DNA of 64,000 nucleotides. Origin: an uncultured Hyphomonas sp. (lineage in GTDB: Bacteria > Pseudomonadota > Alphaproteobacteria > Caulobacterales > Hyphomonadaceae). Each line of letters starts with the position of its first letter. The first letter of the stretch is position 1. Below are positions 18,459 to 28,304 of this stretch, in pieces. Location: positions 3,005,658 to 3,069,657 of the forward strand of contig NZ_OY781472.1 in the NCBI RefSeq assembly GCF_963677035.1. Direction: 5' to 3'. Position numbers and translations under genes: made by a program. Under the pieces are notes generated by a model. The model was not told the DNA's origin. It ran no database searches and saw only the letters and a program-made list of their open reading frames with translations.

Positions 18459-18521
18459 GGGGCAGCCTTTAGCAAGGAGTCGGGGCCGAAGGGAACGGGG
18501 TAATTCTTCTCAACGCGCAGA

Positions 18522-18554
18522 AAAACGCCACCTGTTTGCGGCAGGTGGCGTTTT
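18522..18554 (-). terminator. Intrinsic terminator after gltA
   Basis: AAAACGCCACCTG and CAGGTGGCGTTTT form a 13-bp stem with a seven-base loop, flanked by T runs on both strands. It lies 20 bases after the gltA stop, before purQ on the same strand, so it ends gltA transcripts and separates purQ. Confidence 0.9.
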
Positions 18555-18574
18555 CATTTTCATGTCAAAGCAGT

Positions 18575-19879
18575 TCAGCGCTTTTCGATCGGAACATAAT
18601 CCCGCATCGCTGCGCCGGTATAGATCTGACGCGGGCGACCGATGCGTTGGGTCGGATCGTCGATCATTTCGTTCAGCTGCGCCACCCAACCGACGGTGCG
18701 GGCGAGTGAGAACAGCACGGTGAACATCTGCTTTGGGAAACCAATCGCGTCGAGAATGATACCCGAATAGAAATCGACATTCGGATAGAGCTTCTTGTCG
18801 ATGAAGTATTCATCTTCAAGCGCGATCCGCTCCAGCTCCATCGCGACTTTCAGGATTGGCGTATCCTTGAGGCCCAGGAGATCAAGCACTTCGTGTGCCG
18901 ACTCGCGCATCACTTTGGCGCGGGGGTCGTAATTCTTGTAAACCCGGTGTCCGAAGCCCATCAGACGGAACGGGTCATTCTTGTCCTTGGCTTTCTCGAT
19001 ATATTCCGGGATCCGGTCTACCGAACCAATCTGGTGCAGCATGTTGAGGCAAGCCTCGTTCGCGCCGCCATGGCTCGGCCCCCAGAGGCATGCAACGCCC
19101 GCTGCGACGGCCGCGAACGGGTGCGCGCCAGAAGAGCCGGCGAGGCGCACGGTCGACGTGGATGCGTTCTGCTCGTGGTCGGCGTGAAGGATGAAGAAGC
19201 GGTCCATGGCCTTGGCGATCGCCGGGTCCACTTTGTAATCTTCAGCCGAAACCGAGAAACACATGTTCAGGAAGTTTTCTGCGTAAGAGTACTCGTTCCG
19301 GGGATCGACGTACTTCTGGCCCAGATTGTACTTCAGGATGCGGGCACAAAGGGTCGGCATCTTCGCAAGCAGCCGGATCGAGTTCAAACGGCGCTCAGCA
19401 GGGTCCTCGCTATCCATGGCGCCGGGATAGAAGGAGGCGAGACCGCCCACGGTTGCCGTCAGCATGGCCATCGGGTGGCTGTCGCGGCGGAAACCTTCGA
19501 AGAAGCGGTCCATCTGCGTGTGCAGCAGGGTGTGCTGCTTGATGGTGTCGTTGAACACTTCAAGTTCAGAAGTTGTTGGCAGCTCACCGTAGAGGATCAG
19601 GTGGCAAACTTCCGGGAAGGTGGATTGTTGGGCGAGTTGCCCGATTGGGTAGCCGCGGTGAAGGAGAATGCCTTCGTCCCCATCGATAAATGTAATCTGG
19701 CTTTCACAGCTGGCAGTCGACGTGAAGCCCGGATCGAATGTGAAGTGGCCGGTCTCAGCATAAACGCGGCGGATATCGATCACATCCGGGCCGTGCGTTC
19801 CGGACAGAACCGGCACTTCGTAGGAATTTCCGGCAACATCCAATTTTGCGATGCCGTTTTGTTTCGTCTTGTTTTCCAT
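18575..19879 (-). CDS. gltA: Citrate synthase (type II)
   Basis: Condenses acetyl-CoA and oxaloacetate to citrate. The 434-residue length with an N-terminal beta-rich domain indicates the hexameric, NADH-sensitive Gram-negative type. Active-site segments are visible: [20 protein letters not shown] then HGGANEA (His), [14 protein letters not shown] (His, Arg), and the Asp-containing stretch near VDFYSGI. I prefer the ATG at 19879 with GAAGG eight bases upstream; a TTG five codons earlier is a weaker alternative. gltX lies 29 bases upstream on the same strand and ends in its own terminator region via gltA. Confidence 0.97.
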   Translation of the reverse strand: MENKTKQNGIAKLDVAGNSYEVPVLSGTHGPDVIDIRRVYAETGHFTFDPGFTSTASCESQITFIDGDEGILLHRGYPIGQLAQQSTFPEVCHLILYGELPTTSELEVFNDTIKQHTLLHTQMDRFFEGFRRDSHPMAMLTATVGGLASFYPGAMDSEDPAERRLNSIRLLAKMPTLCARILKYNLGQKYVDPRNEYSYAENFLNMCFSVSAEDYKVDPAIAKAMDRFFILHADHEQNASTSTVRLAGSSGAHPFAAVAAGVACLWGPSHGGANEACLNMLHQIGSVDRIPEYIEKAKDKNDPFRLMGFGHRVYKNYDPRAKVMRESAHEVLDLLGLKDTPILKVAMELERIALEDEYFIDKKLYPNVDFYSGIILDAIGFPKQMFTVLFSLARTVGWVAQLNEMIDDPTQRIGRPRQIYTGAAMRDYVPIEKR

Positions 19880-19908
19880 CAGCCTTACCTTCAAACCCTT
19901 CTTGCTTC

Positions 19909-21384
19909 TCAGGCGCCCGGACCAGAGTCCGGCGCCAGTTGATCCTCAATCCTGCCAAGCGCCTCGTCCCGGCCGAGCCATTCCAGAACCGGTGCAATAT
20001 CCGGTGCGGGAAGGCCGCCTGTGAGTGCCGCGCGCAGCGGTTGGCCTATCTGCCCCATAGATAGGTCTTGTGCCGTGCAATAAGTAGATATCGCTACAGA
20101 AATGTGATCTGCCGTCCAATCTGGCAGCTGCTGCAGTACGTCGCGCAACCCGCGCAAGCGGTCAAGCCCCTCTCCGGAAACAGCTTTCCGGGCCTTCTTG
20201 TTCAATTGCAGCGGACGTTTCGCCAGCAAGAACGCAAATGACTGCGCCAGTTCAGGCAAAGTCGTCCCCCGATCCTTCAGGTGCGGCAAAGCCGTACGTA
20301 AACGCAGCTCTGCCTCTCCGATCGGGCCTTCTGCCTCCCAGTAGGGTTTCAGCAGTTCGAACAGGCGATCTTCGTCGGCCAGACGCAGAAAATGCGCATT
20401 CACCTGGCCAAGCTTGTCGAGATCTAGACGTCCCGGCGCCCGGTTGATTCCGGAAATATCAAATGCGGCGACAGCCTCTTCATCGGTGAAGATTTCCTGG
20501 TCGCCGTGGCTCCAGCCAATTCGCAGCAAATAGGCGCGCATTGCTTCAGGTAGGTAGCCCATATCCCGATAGGCAAGCGTAGACAGCGCCCCATGACGCT
20601 TTGACAGTTTCGCACCGTCGGGCCCGTGGATCATGGGCACATGTGACATGTGCGGGATGTCCCAGCCCATTGCTTCATAGATCGGCGCCTGGCGGAATGC
20701 GTTCCGCAAATGGTCATCACCGCGGATGATATGGGTGACACCCATATCATGGTCGTCCACCACCACTGCCAGCATGTAAGTCGGGGTTCCGTCGGCGCGC
20801 AGCAGGATCAGATCGTCCAATTCGCTGGCCTGGATGCGAACCGTGCCCTGCACGCCATCTTCGAGGACGCGTTCGCCGTCGTCCGGCGCGCGAAGACGCA
20901 CGGTGAAAGGGGCATCCGGTGAAGGCGGTGGCGCGCCGTCTCGCCACGGTGAGCGATAAGGGGCCAGCAGAGCATGCGCCTCAGCTTGCAGAGCCGTTTT
21001 TTCTGCTTCGGAAATGCCGTCAGCCTTGGCTGCTTGTCGCTTTTCTTCGCCAAGCTCTCGCCGCGCCTGCAGCTCGTCCTGGGTGGCATAGCAGCGGAAC
21101 GCAGTTCCACGCCGGACCATCTCTTCGGCCACTTCAGCATGGCGGCCGGCGCGCTCAAACTGCATCATGGGAGGTGCGTCAGGCGTTAGCCCAAGCCACT
21201 CCATACCCTCCAGGATCGCCGCCGTCGCTTCCGGTGTTGAGCGTTTGCGATCGGTGTCCTCAACACGGAGAAGGAACTTCCCATTGTTGTGTTTCGCAAA
21301 AAGGTAGTTGAAAAGCGCCGTACGAGCGCCGCCAATATGGAGCATGCCGGTAGGAGAGGGGGCAAATCGCGTGACGACGTCCAT
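19909..21384 (-). CDS. gltX: Glutamyl-tRNA synthetase
   Basis: Class I aminoacyl-tRNA synthetase of 491 residues. The HIGH signature is [20 protein letters not shown] at the N-terminus and the KMSKS equivalent is AKLSKRHGA. The C-terminal anticodon-binding domain is alpha-helical and Ala/Leu-rich. The ATG at 21384 is followed directly by the family start [13 protein letters not shown]. Alphaproteobacteria often carry two gltX paralogues, one active on tRNA-Gln; which type this is cannot be said. The start is 21 bases from the divergent comEC start. Confidence 0.96.
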   Translation of the reverse strand: MDVVTRFAPSPTGMLHIGGARTALFNYLFAKHNNGKFLLRVEDTDRKRSTPEATAAILEGMEWLGLTPDAPPMMQFERAGRHAEVAEEMVRRGTAFRCYATQDELQARRELGEEKRQAAKADGISEAEKTALQAEAHALLAPYRSPWRDGAPPPSPDAPFTVRLRAPDDGERVLEDGVQGTVRIQASELDDLILLRADGTPTYMLAVVVDDHDMGVTHIIRGDDHLRNAFRQAPIYEAMGWDIPHMSHVPMIHGPDGAKLSKRHGALSTLAYRDMGYLPEAMRAYLLRIGWSHGDQEIFTDEEAVAAFDISGINRAPGRLDLDKLGQVNAHFLRLADEDRLFELLKPYWEAEGPIGEAELRLRTALPHLKDRGTTLPELAQSFAFLLAKRPLQLNKKARKAVSGEGLDRLRGLRDVLQQLPDWTADHISVAISTYCTAQDLSMGQIGQPLRAALTGGLPAPDIAPVLEWLGRDEALGRIEDQLAPDSGPGA

Positions 21385-21405
21385 GTCTCGTAAGGGCTCC
21401 TTTGA

Positions 21406-23490
21406 ATGCAGAAATTGAGGCGTCCCGGCTGGCAGAAACACAAGGTTGGTCCGGAAGGCAAGAGGCTGGGACCAGCGATTGCAGCGCTGTGGGACAGCCT
21501 TTGGTCTATCACGGAAATCGACTCACGCCCCTTGCTCCTCGGGTTTTCCCTTTGCGCCGGAGTGATTGTCTACTTCTCGCAAGCTTCTGAACCGCTTGTC
21601 TGGCCCTGTATCGCAGCTACAATTACTGTTGGCGCCGCCTATCTGATCGCACGTGCGATCTGGTGGATGTCGCCCTTGAGCATGCCACTGTTAATCGTGT
21701 TGGGATTGACCGGGGGCTTTACAGCGGCCGCCGTCCGGACCGCCAACGTGGCCGCGCCTGTGATCAAAGCACAGACCCGTCCCATGATGCTTGAGGGCTG
21801 GATCACGGAGGTGGAGCCGGGGACAAAAGGCGCCCGGTTGCGGATAGATGTGCATGCGATGTCGGGCGTCAGTCCTGGCGACACACCAAAATATGTCCGC
21901 GTAACCCACCGGCTGAACCTGCAAGTCGCGCCGGGGCGGTTTGTGAGATGCTATGTGCAATTGCGCCCGCCGCCATCGCCGTCGCTTCCGGGTGACTATG
22001 ACTTCAGGCGTCAGGCCTGGTTCGAACAGCTGGGAGGTGTCGGTTACGTCATGGGCCGCTGCCGGGGCGGCGCACTCGGTGCCCCTCGGGGCTGGGGCAA
22101 GCAGCTTGGGCTTGAGGTATCTGCGTTCCGCCGCCGCCTGGCCGAACACGTGAACCTTGCCGCTGGCGAACGCGCCGGCGGGTTTGCGGCAGCGCTCATA
22201 TCAGGCGACCGGAGCTTCATGAAAACCTCCGATCAGGATGCGTTGCGCACCTCCGGGCTGTCTCACCTGTTGGCAATTTCGGGCCTGCATATGGCGATGG
22301 TGGGGGGGCTGGTTTACCTGATCGTGTGGCGCTCGCTCGCCCTTATAGAACCGCTCGCCCTTCGCGTGCCCGTCCAGAAACCCGCCGCCGTCGCGGCGCT
22401 GGTGGCTAGCCTGACCTATCTCGTCATTTCTGGTGCCAGTGTTTCGACACAGCGTGCGTTCATCATGTCAGCAGTCGTCTTCGGCGCAGTGCTTGCCGAT
22501 CGCGCCGCCCTCAGTCTGCGTTCCTATGCAATTGCGATGATCCTCGTCGTATTGTTGCAGCCGGAAAGCGTGGTGACTCCTGGATTTCAGATGTCGTTTG
22601 CGGCTTCAGGTGCCCTTATTGCCACCTATGATGCCTGGTCGCGCCGGCGTTCGGAACAGGAGCGTGTCCTTGGATCTGTATCGTTCACGTGGGCTTCACT
22701 GTTCGTCACATCTCTGATCGCGGGCCTGGCGACGGCGCCTTTTGCTATTTATCATTTCGACCGGCTGGCGGGCTTCGGGCTGATGGCAAACCTTCTGGCG
22801 ATGCCCATTATCTCTTTCGTCAGCGCGCCGCTGGCCGCCCTTTCTCTGATCCTTACGCCCTTCGGGTTCGGAGATCTGGGCCTCAGACTGTTCGGCTATT
22901 CGCTGGAAGCCGTTCTGGCCGTGGCACATTGGACCGCCAGCCTGCCCAACGCAGCCGTCACTGTGCCCATCGCCATGCCGGGAGTAACGCTTTTGCTGAG
23001 CGCGCTTGCGATTGGCTGCGCCATGGCAGCGAGGGGCCGCGCGCGTATATTGCTCGCAAGCCTGTTGATCATTCCTGCCGGAGGACTGTGGCTTCACGCT
23101 GACCCCGTTGTTGCGCACTGGGCGCCATCCGGTGACGTATTCCTTCGGAACGAACGTGGTGATCTTGTACGATACCCGCTGGTCGACGGCGACGGGCTGC
23201 CGCCGTTGCGGTATGCCAATGCGAAGACCGGGAAATTGTGCGGCGCATTAGCGTGTAAGGTTATAGTTGCCGCTGAGAAACGCCCAGCTGGAACGGCAAC
23301 CCTCCGTCAGGGAGCGAACCCGGATGCGACTTCTATTGAACTGAAGCTGGGCGAGGCAGTTCTGGACTTCTCTTGGCCGAACGTGCGGCAAGCAGGAGGC
23401 ATTACCGTAAAATCGGGCCGACACGGCCTGGATGTCGTGGCGGCCCCAAGATGTGGAAACCGACCCTGGCAGACCTGCGATCAGTCGTAG
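21406..23490 (+). CDS. comEC: ComEC/Rec2 family DNA-uptake channel protein
   Basis: A 694-residue multi-pass inner-membrane protein homologous to the channel for single-stranded DNA in natural transformation. An N-terminal DUF4131-like membrane pair is followed by the ComEC core with [19 protein letters not shown] and about eight further helices. The C-terminus is a degenerate soluble domain of about 110 residues (ends [13 protein letters not shown]), not a full metallo-beta-lactamase, as is usual in this class. No clear ribosome-binding site precedes the ATG. The 3' end overlaps lexA by ten bases. Competence itself cannot be concluded. Confidence 0.9.
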   Translation: MQKLRRPGWQKHKVGPEGKRLGPAIAALWDSLWSITEIDSRPLLLGFSLCAGVIVYFSQASEPLVWPCIAATITVGAAYLIARAIWWMSPLSMPLLIVLGLTGGFTAAAVRTANVAAPVIKAQTRPMMLEGWITEVEPGTKGARLRIDVHAMSGVSPGDTPKYVRVTHRLNLQVAPGRFVRCYVQLRPPPSPSLPGDYDFRRQAWFEQLGGVGYVMGRCRGGALGAPRGWGKQLGLEVSAFRRRLAEHVNLAAGERAGGFAAALISGDRSFMKTSDQDALRTSGLSHLLAISGLHMAMVGGLVYLIVWRSLALIEPLALRVPVQKPAAVAALVASLTYLVISGASVSTQRAFIMSAVVFGAVLADRAALSLRSYAIAMILVVLLQPESVVTPGFQMSFAASGALIATYDAWSRRRSEQERVLGSVSFTWASLFVTSLIAGLATAPFAIYHFDRLAGFGLMANLLAMPIISFVSAPLAALSLILTPFGFGDLGLRLFGYSLEAVLAVAHWTASLPNAAVTVPIAMPGVTLLLSALAIGCAMAARGRARILLASLLIIPAGGLWLHADPVVAHWAPSGDVFLRNERGDLVRYPLVDGDGLPPLRYANAKTGKLCGALACKVIVAAEKRPAGTATLRQGANPDATSIELKLGEAVLDFSWPNVRQAGGITVKSGRHGLDVVAAPRCGNRPWQTCDQS

Positions 23491-24164
23491 CGGCGAACCA
23501 ATGCGACCAGCCGCCCCTGCACAGCGACACGATCCGGTCCAAAAATTCTGGTTTCGTAGGCCGGGTTGGCGGCTTCAAGCGCGACAGACGCGCCTTTACG
23601 GCGCAAGCGCTTCAATGTGGCTTCCTCGCCATCAATGAGCGCGACGACAATATCCCCGGTGCTCGCAGACTCTGTCCGGCGGCAGATAACGATATCGCCT
23701 TCAAGAATGCCAGCATCGATCATCGAATCGCCCTGAACCTCGAGTGCAAAATGCTCTTCACTGTCCGATAGGCCATCCGGGGCGTTCACATGGCCATTGT
23801 CTTGCTGGATGGCCGAAATCGGCAAGCCGGCAGCAATCCGGCCAATGAGCGGCACAGTACGGGGAGAGGCTTCCGTGGCGGGTTGACCGGCGGTGACGAG
23901 CGCCGGGCGGAAATCCTTTCGCCCCCGGGGGGAGGCACCTGCCACCGCGGATTCAGGCAGCTTCAGCACTTCCAAGGCCCGAGCACGGTGAGCCAGGCGG
24001 CGAATGAAGCCGCGCTCTTCCAGAGCCGTGATCAGACGGTGAATGCCGGATTTTGATGCGAGATCGAGCGCTTCTTTCATCTCGTCGAAGGAGGGGGATA
24101 CGCCCGTTTCCTTGATGCGTTCATTGATGAAGAGCAGGAGCTCTTTCTGCTTGCTTGTCAACAT
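23481..24164 (-). CDS. lexA: SOS response repressor LexA
   Basis: Represses DNA-damage genes and self-cleaves when RecA filaments form. The 227-residue protein has an N-terminal winged HTH ([20 protein letters not shown], then [19 protein letters not shown]), the cleavage site in GRIAAGLP (Ala112-Gly113), and the Ser-Lys protease dyad Ser147 (GDSMID) and Lys185 (EATLKRL). The ATG at 24164 begins the family N-terminus; the longer frame runs back through the SOS box. It lies 62 bases after trpC on the same strand with its own SOS-controlled promoter region. Confidence 0.97.
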   Translation of the reverse strand: MLTSKQKELLLFINERIKETGVSPSFDEMKEALDLASKSGIHRLITALEERGFIRRLAHRARALEVLKLPESAVAGASPRGRKDFRPALVTAGQPATEASPRTVPLIGRIAAGLPISAIQQDNGHVNAPDGLSDSEEHFALEVQGDSMIDAGILEGDIVICRRTESASTGDIVVALIDGEEATLKRLRRKGASVALEAANPAYETRIFGPDRVAVQGRLVALVRRYD

Positions 24165-24191
24165 GTTGAGCCGCCTATGATCCGAATCTTT

Positions 24192-24223
24192 GTTCACATG
24201 TGTTCTACATGTGTTCACTGTTC
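24192..24223 (-). promoter_or_regulatory. Alphaproteobacterial SOS box cluster before lexA
   Basis: GTTCTACATGTGTTC at 24202-24216 fits the alphaproteobacterial LexA consensus GTTC-N7-GTTC. It sits in a direct repeat of ACATGTGTTC (24196-24205 and 24207-24216), so extra GTTC units occur at 24192 (N6 spacing) and 24220. It lies 38 bases before the lexA start, giving autoregulation. Confidence 0.85.
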
Positions 24224-24226
24224 GGG

Positions 24227-25030
24227 TCAATCGCTCTCGGTTGTTCTCAACTCCACCACAGCCGCCTCTCTGAGCGCGCCGCGCTTCATCAGACTTTCTC
24301 CGATCAGGTAGCGTCTGGCCCCTGTTTTCCGGAGCCGCGCAATATGGTCCGGCGTGGAAATACCGCTCTCCGCGATCAGATGGCGATCACCGGGAACAAG
24401 CGGCGCCAGCCGCTCGGTGGTCGACAGGTCGGTCACCATGCGTTTCAGGTCCCGATTGTTTATGCCGATTAGAGGGGATGGCAGGCGCAGGGCGCGTTCT
24501 AGTTCGGCTTCGTTGTGCGTCTCGACCAGGACATCCATGCCATAGTCCATCGCGCAGTGGGTCAGGTCTGCGGCCAGTCCGTCCTCAAGGCTTGCCATGA
24601 TCACCAGTACACAGTCTGCGCCCCAGGCACGGGCCTCTGCGACCTGAATAGGGTCGATCATGAAGTCCTTGCGCAACATGGGAATGCCGACGGCCTTCCG
24701 GATCGCTTCGAAATCCTCGAGGCTGCCGCCGAAGCTCGGTCCGTCGGTCAATACAGACAGGCAGGCTGCGCCGCCGGATTCGTACTCTTTCGCGATTTCC
24801 ACCGGATCTGCGCCCGGGAGTATTTCTCCGGCGGAAGGGCTTTTGCGCTTCAATTCACAGATCAGGGCGTTCTGATCGGTGTCTGCCACACAGGACAGCG
24901 CCTCGGCAAACCCGCGGACGGGGGCCGCCGCACGTGCCAGTTCGTCCATGTCGGCAAAGCTGGTCTGTCGCTTGAGATCAGCAACTTCGTCTCGTTTGTA
25001 GTCGATGATCCTGTCCAGCGCGGTTTTCAT
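24227..25030 (-). CDS. trpC: Indole-3-glycerol phosphate synthase
   Basis: Closes the indole ring from CdRP in tryptophan synthesis. The 267-residue TIM barrel has the phosphate- and catalysis-linked segments [55 protein letters not shown] and AESGIST. It is a single-function enzyme, not fused to TrpF. The true start is the ATG at 25030, which overlaps the trpD stop as ATGA; the longer open frame upstream is antisense-like sequence inside trpD. lexA follows. Confidence 0.97.
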   Translation of the reverse strand: MKTALDRIIDYKRDEVADLKRQTSFADMDELARAAAPVRGFAEALSCVADTDQNALICELKRKSPSAGEILPGADPVEIAKEYESGGAACLSVLTDGPSFGGSLEDFEAIRKAVGIPMLRKDFMIDPIQVAEARAWGADCVLVIMASLEDGLAADLTHCAMDYGMDVLVETHNEAELERALRLPSPLIGINNRDLKRMVTDLSTTERLAPLVPGDRHLIAESGISTPDHIARLRKTGARRYLIGESLMKRGALREAAVVELRTTESD

Positions 25031-26061
25031 GCGAGCAGCTCGCCCCGTGACAGTGCGACAAGTTTTCGAAGTGTTTGCTTCGCTTTGCCGGAATCGATGG
25101 CCTCCGCCGCCATGGCAACGCCCTCCCGAAGGCTGGCGGCCTTTCCATGCACATGCAGCCCCGCTGCTGCGTTCAGCAAAACCGTTGCCCGGAAGGGAGT
25201 CTCGTGCCCATCCAGGAGTTCCGTAATCGCCAATGCATTGCCGGAAACGTCCTCGCTTTCGAGGGCGGATAGTGGGTGCGTGTCCAACCCGGCGTCCGAG
25301 GGATGCACTTCGAATTCCCGCAAGGTTCCGTCTTCCAGCACCTCGCAGACTTTGCTTGGACCAGCGATGGAGAGTTCGTCTATTCCATCGAGTCCATGCA
25401 CAACCCAGGCGCGTTTCGTCCCCAGTCGCCCGAGTGCTTCGGCGACGGGCCGTACCCATTCCGGGGCGTATACGCCGAGCACTTGATGACAAGCGCCCGC
25501 CGGGTTGGTCAATGGACCAAGCAGATTGAAGACCGTTCGGATGCCAAGCTTGGCACGCACCGGCGCCACATGACGCATGGCGCTATGGTGGCTCCGCGCA
25601 AACAGGAAGGCGACGCCCGCCCCGTCCAGGCAATTGAGGAACTCTTCTTCGCTGATCTCCAGATTCACACCCAGCGCTTCCAGAACGTCAGCCGACCCGG
25701 TTTTTGGGGGCACAGAGCGGTTGCCATGCTTGGCGACGCGGCCACCTGCCGCCGCAATGACGATCGCGCTGGCGGTTGAGGTGTTGAGGCTCTTCCAGGG
25801 CAGACCACCGGTGCCGCATGTGTCCAGCAGGTCGCCATCCGTCGCGACATTTCGGGCGTGCTGGCGCATGATGGTTGCGCCGGCAGTCAGCTCATCGGCA
25901 GTTTCGCCGCGCACGGCGAGCCCCATCAGGAATGCACCAATCTCCTCTGGCGCGGCATCGCCAGACAGGAGCGTGTCGAACGCGCCTTTCAGCATTTCGT
26001 CGTCGAGGGTCTGTCGGCGGGCGAGCGCTTTCAGCGCATTGGAAAGAGAGGCGTCGGTCAT
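25027..26061 (-). CDS. trpD: Anthranilate phosphoribosyltransferase
   Basis: Transfers phosphoribose from PRPP to anthranilate. The 344-residue protein has the PRPP-binding segment DTCGTGGLPWKSLNTSTASA, the catalytic stretch KHGNRSVPPKTGSADVLEALG, and FNLLGPLTNPAG. The DTCGTGG motif carries GLPWK where GDG.. is usual in many homologues. The start at 26061 begins MTDASLSNALKALARRQTL. It overlaps trpC by four bases. Upstream, a glycosyltransferase gene lies between it and trpG, an unusual position. Confidence 0.96.
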   Translation of the reverse strand: MTDASLSNALKALARRQTLDDEMLKGAFDTLLSGDAAPEEIGAFLMGLAVRGETADELTAGATIMRQHARNVATDGDLLDTCGTGGLPWKSLNTSTASAIVIAAAGGRVAKHGNRSVPPKTGSADVLEALGVNLEISEEEFLNCLDGAGVAFLFARSHHSAMRHVAPVRAKLGIRTVFNLLGPLTNPAGACHQVLGVYAPEWVRPVAEALGRLGTKRAWVVHGLDGIDELSIAGPSKVCEVLEDGTLREFEVHPSDAGLDTHPLSALESEDVSGNALAITELLDGHETPFRATVLLNAAAGLHVHGKAASLREGVAMAAEAIDSGKAKQTLRKLVALSRGELLA

Positions 26062-26132
26062 GGGTCGCAACCGATAGCGGTCTTGGCCGCTGCGCTCAAT
26101 AGCCAGTGCGAGAACCTGGGCGCCTTCTTGCT

Positions 26133-26960
26133 TCAATCAACCGACGGAGCGGCAGGATCAGAGTTGCTCCACTGCCAATAGTGAAGGAAAACCGGGCGGG
26201 TTCTATCCAACCTGCGAGACGTTGGGTTTTCCAGAGCCTGCAGGCGCCCGGAATCAGGAAAAATAAAATGGTTCCAATCCTGCTTATGGCGATTGCCGTG
26301 CCATCCAAGTTTTAATTCATCTGCCGCGAACGTCCGGTGACGGTATTTTTCGAGTGCATGATCCTGAGACCGAAAGATGTGGTGGCGCAGTGCAAAGGAT
26401 TCCGATCCAAGTCGAAAGCCTTCACCCGACATGACGTGACCACCGGCGGGGATCACCGAAACGTCCAGGCTGGTCCGTCGGGCACGCATCAGTCGTGGGC
26501 GATTGGGCTCAAAGAAATAATAGTGTCGCAAGGGCTGCCAGCCATCATGGTCGCTGATGTATTGTTCCATTACGGGCAGAAACACGAATTCGTTGAAATC
26601 AATTACGTCGGCACCGGCCGCCGCAACACGCTCAATGGCGTCCTTCAGCGTCTCGCCATCGATATAGGAATGCATGATCTCATCTGCTGAAACAAACAGG
26701 GCCCAATCGGCATCGCTGGCAGCCGCTGCTGCTTCGCGGGCCTTCATCAGTCCGGTCCAGTCGAAATAGCCGGGGTAGGGATGATGGATCAGATCAATCA
26801 GATGCGAACGGAATGGCTCAGTTCGAAGCATCTCCAGTGTACCATCTGTCGAGTCATTGTCGATGATCACATAATCGAGACCGTTTCGGATAAGATGGTT
26901 CAGGCAGTTCGCTAGATATGGCCGTTCGTTGCGGATTGCGAGGATGGCAATTGTCTTCAT
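26133..26960 (-). CDS. Family 2-like glycosyltransferase
   Basis: A 275-residue GT-A-type protein, probably using a nucleotide sugar. The N-terminus IAILAIRNERPYLANCLNHL and the nucleotide-binding segment VIIDNDSTDGTLEML fit family GT2/DUF4422-like enzymes, with WALFVSADEIMHSY in place of the usual DXD stretch. No membrane segment is visible, so it may be cytosolic. It starts 13 bases after the PIG-L-like gene and precedes trpD in the trp operon. The acceptor is unknown. Confidence 0.82.
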   Translation of the reverse strand: MKTIAILAIRNERPYLANCLNHLIRNGLDYVIIDNDSTDGTLEMLRTEPFRSHLIDLIHHPYPGYFDWTGLMKAREAAAAASDADWALFVSADEIMHSYIDGETLKDAIERVAAAGADVIDFNEFVFLPVMEQYISDHDGWQPLRHYYFFEPNRPRLMRARRTSLDVSVIPAGGHVMSGEGFRLGSESFALRHHIFRSQDHALEKYRHRTFAADELKLGWHGNRHKQDWNHFIFPDSGRLQALENPTSRRLDRTRPVFLHYWQWSNSDPAAPSVD

Positions 26961-26973
26961 AACGAGGAGTCTT

Positions 26974-27723
26974 TCATGTTGGCTCCAGCAATCTCAGCGC
27001 CATAGGGCGCACATGTTCGCGATAGGTAATCAACCTGTCATATCGACGCTCACGCAATTTTTGCTCGCCGAATTCTTCATAGAATGGGACCGCTTCCAGC
27101 GTCTCCGGCCAGTTAAAGCGGGGTGCAGAGAACAACACCTCATCCGGCGCTCTCAGCGCGTCCTTCATATCATCCGCCTCATTCCCGAGAGCCGTGTATG
27201 TCCGAACAGCAGCTTCCTTTCGGGCCAGCATGTCCGGCGTCAGGGAAATCGTACGTGCTGCAAGCGCCGGATCCTGCCGATCCATCAGATTATAAGTCAG
27301 CACACGAACTGGATCGCAGCCCAATTGCACGGAAATGCCCTGCGTCATCGCATTCGCCAGATCGTGCATTGGATTGTAGAATTCAACCGGGTCACACACG
27401 AGCCAACTTACATTGGCCTGCTGGAATTCAGCTATGAGGCGATGCTGCTCGGTAAGGAAAAAATCCGCATCCTTGTTGAGCAAGGCGCTATACCAGGATG
27501 CATCAGGCGCAGCGCCGAAGTTCGCGCAGGCCCTTGCTCCGGTCTGCGCGATTACACTTCTGGAAAAATCTGTCCGGTCTTCACCCGCGCCACCGGATCC
27601 ATCAGACAGTGCGGCAATAACGGGCCGGTCTGTTTCCAGCCAACCATGCAAAAGCACCTCATGCCCGGGGTGAGCAACAACAAGCCCAACCACACCAAGT
27701 AACGGATCGGAAAAAAAATTCAC
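26974..27723 (-). CDS. PIG-L/LmbE-like protein with altered metal motif
   Basis: A 249-residue protein whose N-terminus (GLVVAHPGHEVLLHGWLE, then VIAALSDGSGG) resembles the LmbE/PIG-L de-N-acetylase fold, but the usual AHPDDE is AHPGHE, so the canonical Asp is replaced. A second conserved-looking segment is CDPVEFYNPMHDLANAM. It could be a sugar deacetylase relative or a non-hydrolytic derivative. The start is GTG, overlapping the trpG stop as GTGA, which indicates translational coupling. Family assignment is from motif similarity only. Confidence 0.65.
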   Translation of the reverse strand: MNFFSDPLLGVVGLVVAHPGHEVLLHGWLETDRPVIAALSDGSGGAGEDRTDFSRSVIAQTGARACANFGAAPDASWYSALLNKDADFFLTEQHRLIAEFQQANVSWLVCDPVEFYNPMHDLANAMTQGISVQLGCDPVRVLTYNLMDRQDPALAARTISLTPDMLARKEAAVRTYTALGNEADDMKDALRAPDEVLFSAPRFNWPETLEAVPFYEEFGEQKLRERRYDRLITYREHVRPMALRLLEPT

Positions 27724-28304
27724 TTGGTGATCTGTTCGAGGAAGTTCCTCAACAGCGCGTGACCATGCTCGGTGAGAATGCTCTCGGGATGGAACTGCAC
27801 ACCATAGACCGGACGGGTCTTGTGGTGGAGAGCCATGATCTCACCGTCATCGGTGAAGGCGTCCGCCACAAGGTCCTCTGGCAGGTCCTCCGGCCGCACA
27901 GCGAGCGAATGGTACCGGACTACGCGATATGTCTCTGGCAGGCCTTCAAACAGGTCACCGCCTGTTTGGTGAATGTCAGACAGTTTGCCGTGCCGGATTT
28001 CCCGGGCAGTAACGACTTTCCCGCCGAAAGCCTGACCGATTGACTGGTGACCAAGGCAAACACCGAGGATTGGCAAATTGTCCGGTGCCTGCTGGATCAG
28101 CGCAACGCAGATACCTGCCTCGTTGGGCGAGCAGGGGCCGGGAGACAGGAGAATACCATCGAAACCGCCGGTGAGGGCCTCTTCGACCGTCATGGCATCA
28201 TTGCGCACCACAGTCGTGTCCGCACCCAGCTCCTCCAGATAGTGAACGAGATTCCAGGTGAAGCTGTCATAATTATCGACAACGAGGACTTTCTTCCGGC
28301 TCAT
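27720..28304 (-). CDS. trpG: Anthranilate synthase component II (glutamine amidotransferase)
   Basis: Releases ammonia from glutamine for TrpE. The 194-residue class I amidotransferase has VDNYDSFTWNLVHYLEELGA at the N-terminus, LSPGPCSPNEAG, the nucleophile Cys in ILGVCLGHQSIGQAFGG, and the His/Glu pair in VQFHPESILTEHG. It may also serve p-aminobenzoate synthesis, as is known for many TrpG/PabA proteins. It overlaps trpE by four bases (ATGA) and the following PIG-L-like gene by GTGA. Confidence 0.97.
   Translation of the reverse strand: MSRKKVLVVDNYDSFTWNLVHYLEELGADTTVVRNDAMTVEEALTGGFDGILLSPGPCSPNEAGICVALIQQAPDNLPILGVCLGHQSIGQAFGGKVVTAREIRHGKLSDIHQTGGDLFEGLPETYRVVRYHSLAVRPEDLPEDLVADAFTDDGEIMALHHKTRPVYGVQFHPESILTEHGHALLRNFLEQITK

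Noticed and set aside
18893..19942. A 349-residue open frame antisense to gltA
   Set aside because: Shadow of citrate synthase, which has complete active-site motifs; the antisense product has no recognisable motif.
23920..23945. VAGA in LexA (residues 74-77) as the self-cleavage site
   Set aside because: The site that aligns with the family is AAGLP at 111-115, between the linker and the catalytic core.
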